Source: an uncultured Dechloromonas sp. (GTDB lineage Bacteria; Pseudomonadota; Gammaproteobacteria; Burkholderiales; Rhodocyclaceae). Taken from it: 7,201 nucleotides of DNA. Numbering within the stretch: the first letter of the stretch is position 1; each line of letters opens with the position of its first letter. Made by a program: the position numbers and the translations under genes. The notes under the pieces were generated by a model. The model was not told where the DNA came from. It ran no database searches and saw nothing but the letters and a program-made list of their open reading frames with translations. Shown here piece by piece: positions 5,070-7,201 of this stretch. The stretch lies in NCBI GenBank assembly GCA_946477505.1, contig CAMKYP010000198.1, forward strand, positions 1-7,201, in the 5' to 3' direction.

Positions 5070-6394
5070 AACTCGGCCGCCAGAACAATCCGACACTCAG
5101 CGCCCGCCTCATACGCTGGCTCGCCTCCCTGAGCCTGGGGGTTCTTGGCTGTTTGTGCCTCGGGGTATTTTTCTCGGTCAAAGCCAACCTCGAAACACAG
5201 CAGGATCTGCGCCTCGAAAAATTCAGTACGGCCATCCGGCACCTGTTTGAAGAAACACCGGTGCACTTGCGACCGGGAACCCTGGAACACGACCTGGACG
5301 ATCTTCTGAAAATCAATCGGGACTTGCATCTTCGGTTGCGCAATCGTTCGGGTGAGGTTCATTTCGTTTCGACACCGGGATCGTGGCCGTCAAAAGCCCG
5401 TTTTTACTCGCTCGAGCTTCCCGACAAAGCGCGCAAGAACGACTTCTCGATTGCCGAACTGGCGCTCGATACGGCCCCCGACGAAGCGATTCTGGACCGC
5501 CTCGCAGCCATCCTCTGGGCAGCCGCCTTGATCGGCAGTGCGGCGATTACCCTGGGCGGCTATCTAATCGTTTACTTGGGACTTTCCCCCATTCGGACCT
5601 TGGCCGAACAAACGCGCAGCCTGGCCATTCTCTCTCTCGACAAACGCCTGGAAACGAAGGGAATTCCCGCCGAGTTACAGGTTCTTGTCGATCAGTTCAA
5701 CGATTTGCTGGACCGACTCGAAAAAGCCTACCGACAGCTCGAAGGCTTCAATGCCGACGTGGCCCACGAGTTGAGAACCCCCTTGGCGAACATCATCGCC
5801 AGCAGCGAACTGGCCTTGCGCAGCAACGACACACAGGAAAGCCTGCGCGATTGCATCGGTTCGAATCTCGAGGAAATGCACCGGCTGTCGGGCATCGTCA
5901 ATGACATGCTGTTCCTGTCGCAAGCCGACCGGGGGGCCAAAGCCCGGCGGACGCCCGTTGCCAGCCTGGCGCGACTCTGCGCCGAAGTAGCCGATTACTA
6001 CGACGCCGTATTCATGGAAACTGATCTTCAGTGGTCCATCGACGGCGATGCGGCCGGAGAATTCGACGTCGCACTGCTACGACGCCTGCTGTCCAACCTG
6101 CTGAACAATGCGGCCCGACACGCCTATCCCGGAAGCACCATCGTGATCCGCATCAGGCCGGAAGCCGGCGGAAAGGTCGAACTATCGGTCATCAATCGCG
6201 GGGAGCCGATTCCTGCCGCCAGCCTGCCGCATATCTTCAACCGCTTTTTTCGTGTGGACACCGCGCGTAGCCAGGGCCACCAGAATCACGGGCTGGGCCT
6301 TGCCATCGTGAGCGCCATTGCCCGCATGCATGACGGGGAGGCATTCGCGCAATCGGCCCGTGGCGAAACAAGGATCGGCGTACGCTTCGCCTGA
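5066..6394 (+). CDS. czcS: CzcS-like membrane sensor histidine kinase
   Basis: This 442-aa kinase is the partner of the upstream regulator, with a 4-bp ATGA overlap implying translational coupling. Layout: first membrane helix (about residues 15-38), periplasmic sensor region (about 40-147), second helix (about 148-171), HAMP linker (172-225), dimerisation domain with phospho-acceptor H234 in DVAHELRTPL, N box LLSNLLNNAARHA, a G1-type segment INRGEPIPAASLPHIFNRFFR and G2 box HGLGLAIVSAIARMH. The RGEPIP form of the G1 region is usual in heavy-metal sensor kinases. The sensor region has five histidines (H59, H67, H75, H88, H99) and many acidic residues, which could bind Zn/Cd/Co. It should phosphorylate the regulator when periplasmic metal is high. 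Assignment to Czc rather than Cus or Cop metals rests on gene context. All catalytic boxes look intact. Confidence 0.85.
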   Translation: MKLGRQNNPTLSARLIRWLASLSLGVLGCLCLGVFFSVKANLETQQDLRLEKFSTAIRHLFEETPVHLRPGTLEHDLDDLLKINRDLHLRLRNRSGEVHFVSTPGSWPSKARFYSLELPDKARKNDFSIAELALDTAPDEAILDRLAAILWAAALIGSAAITLGGYLIVYLGLSPIRTLAEQTRSLAILSLDKRLETKGIPAELQVLVDQFNDLLDRLEKAYRQLEGFNADVAHELRTPLANIIASSELALRSNDTQESLRDCIGSNLEEMHRLSGIVNDMLFLSQADRGAKARRTPVASLARLCAEVADYYDAVFMETDLQWSIDGDAAGEFDVALLRRLLSNLLNNAARHAYPGSTIVIRIRPEAGGKVELSVINRGEPIPAASLPHIFNRFFRVDTARSQGHQNHGLGLAIVSAIARMHDGEAFAQSARGETRIGVRFA

Positions 6395-6425
6395 GACCGC
6401 CCGGCACCGCGACCGTTTGTTTTCT

Positions 6426-7201
6426 TCACGCCTGACCGCGTTGCTCGGCCAAGCGCAACAAATCCCGATTCACGCCGCGCCACCCCTGCCTGAGCAAGGG
6501 CAGCAGATAAACTGCGACAAATCCGCCCAGCCCCCACAAACAGGCCGTCACGCGCCAAGCCAGCGAATCCGGATAGCCCTGCCCATCGAACGGCAAGGTC
6601 GCGACCGCAATGACGGAAAGGGCGATCAGGAACCAGTGGGCGCGCACGCCCAGCCCCCAGCGGAAATACTTGCTCAGGCGCAATCCCAGCCAGCCGCCGA
6701 ACAGGCCGATCATGGCGCCGGCCAGCACATCGACCGGCCAGTGAGCGCCGACCGCGACGCGCGAGAACCCGGCGAGCAGCGCGATCATGACCAGCGGCGC
6801 GGCGCGCCAGCCGAACAACGCAAGCCAGACAACAACAAAGGAAAAGGCCGATACCGTATGCCCTGAGGGAAAGCTGTGCGCTGTCAGCTTGGCGCCGATG
6901 ATGGTGATCTGCGCCGCATCGAACACGGCTGCCGGGCGAGGCAAGGAGAATGCCTCCTTGAGTCCGCGGCTGATGGCGGCGGCCACCAAAGCGCCCAGGA
7001 ACAGCGCCCAGAACACGCGTGGATAGCGCAGACAGAAGGGCAGCACCAGGGCGAGCTGGACGCGGGCATCGCCGAGCGTGGTCAACGACTCCCAGAAAAC
7101 CGGCGGCAGGTAGCTGCTGACCGCCTGCCCGGCCAGGAAACCACCCTGCCAGTTGCCCCCGTACCAGACGCCGACCAGCGCCATCGCCATCAGCAGGCAG
7201 C
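6426..7201 (-). CDS. PAP2-family integral membrane phosphatase, 5' end outside window
   Basis: This is a multi-pass membrane phosphatase of the type 2 phosphatidic acid phosphatase family. Counting from the Met at 7190, all three signature motifs are present: KEAFSLPRP (K78, R85, P86), SFPSGHT (residues 106-112, with H111) and SRVAVGAHWPVD (R144, nucleophile H150, D154). At least five hydrophobic helices surround them, placing the active site on the periplasmic face. Such enzymes dephosphorylate undecaprenyl diphosphate, phosphatidylglycerol phosphate or lipid A; which one cannot be told here. The frame stays open through 7201 (residues C-L-L precede the Met) and the Met falls inside what looks like the first helix, so I treat the gene as partial, with its start beyond the edge. 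It converges on the kinase gene with a 31-bp gap. No clear terminator is seen in that gap. Confidence 0.9.
   Translation of the reverse strand, partial: CLLMAMALVGVWYGGNWQGGFLAGQAVSSYLPPVFWESLTTLGDARVQLALVLPFCLRYPRVFWALFLGALVAAAISRGLKEAFSLPRPAAVFDAAQITIIGAKLTAHSFPSGHTVSAFSFVVVWLALFGWRAAPLVMIALLAGFSRVAVGAHWPVDVLAGAMIGLFGGWLGLRLSKYFRWGLGVRAHWFLIALSVIAVATLPFDGQGYPDSLAWRVTACLWGLGGFVAVYLLPLLRQGWRGVNRDLLRLAEQRGQA

Noticed and set aside
6395..6425. Bidirectional terminator between the kinase and PAP2 genes
   Set aside because: The 31-bp gap has a short T-rich stretch but no convincing hairpin on either strand.

Overview
The window looks like a chromosomal or plasmid heavy-metal resistance locus of a GC-rich Gram-negative proteobacterium. 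A beta-proteobacterium is most likely, because the recognisable proteins follow the Czc system known from Cupriavidus metallidurans. The taxon is inferred from protein resemblance and base composition only; no RNA gene or taxonomic marker is present.

Region 1 (1-4240, minus strand) is a czc efflux operon. Read in transcription order it holds a small uncharacterised secreted protein of 125 aa (3863-4240), a CzcI-like small periplasmic Cys/His protein (3364-3723), the outer-membrane channel CzcC (1920-3239), the periplasmic adaptor CzcB (306-1910, GTG start, His-rich N-terminus) and the first 96 codons of the RND pump CzcA (1-289, continuing beyond the left edge). CzcC, CzcB and CzcA would form a trans-envelope pump that exports Co2+/Zn2+/Cd2+. 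The czcC-czcB-czcA junctions are tight (9 and 16 bp). The two upstream junctions (139 and 124 bp) contain possible RNA hairpins.

Region 2 (4241-4385) is a 145-bp divergent control region. It has plausible promoters on both strands, a tandem TTTACA/TTGACA element that resembles an OmpR-family metal-regulator box, and an ATGCCG-N10-CGGCAT inverted repeat.

Region 3 (4386-6394, plus strand) encodes an OmpR-type response regulator and a membrane sensor histidine kinase with a 4-bp overlap. These are CzcR/CzcS-like and are probably the metal-sensing switch for the divergent operon.

Region 4 (6426-7201, minus strand) is a convergent PAP2-family membrane phosphatase whose 5' end lies beyond the right edge. 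It has no obvious functional link to metal efflux.

No mobile element, tRNA, rRNA, CRISPR array or integration site was seen. No gene-free stretch exceeds 145 bp. The least-explained parts are the 125-aa leading protein, the G8 tract inside czcI, the duplicated His-coding repeat in czcB and the structured intergenic sequences.
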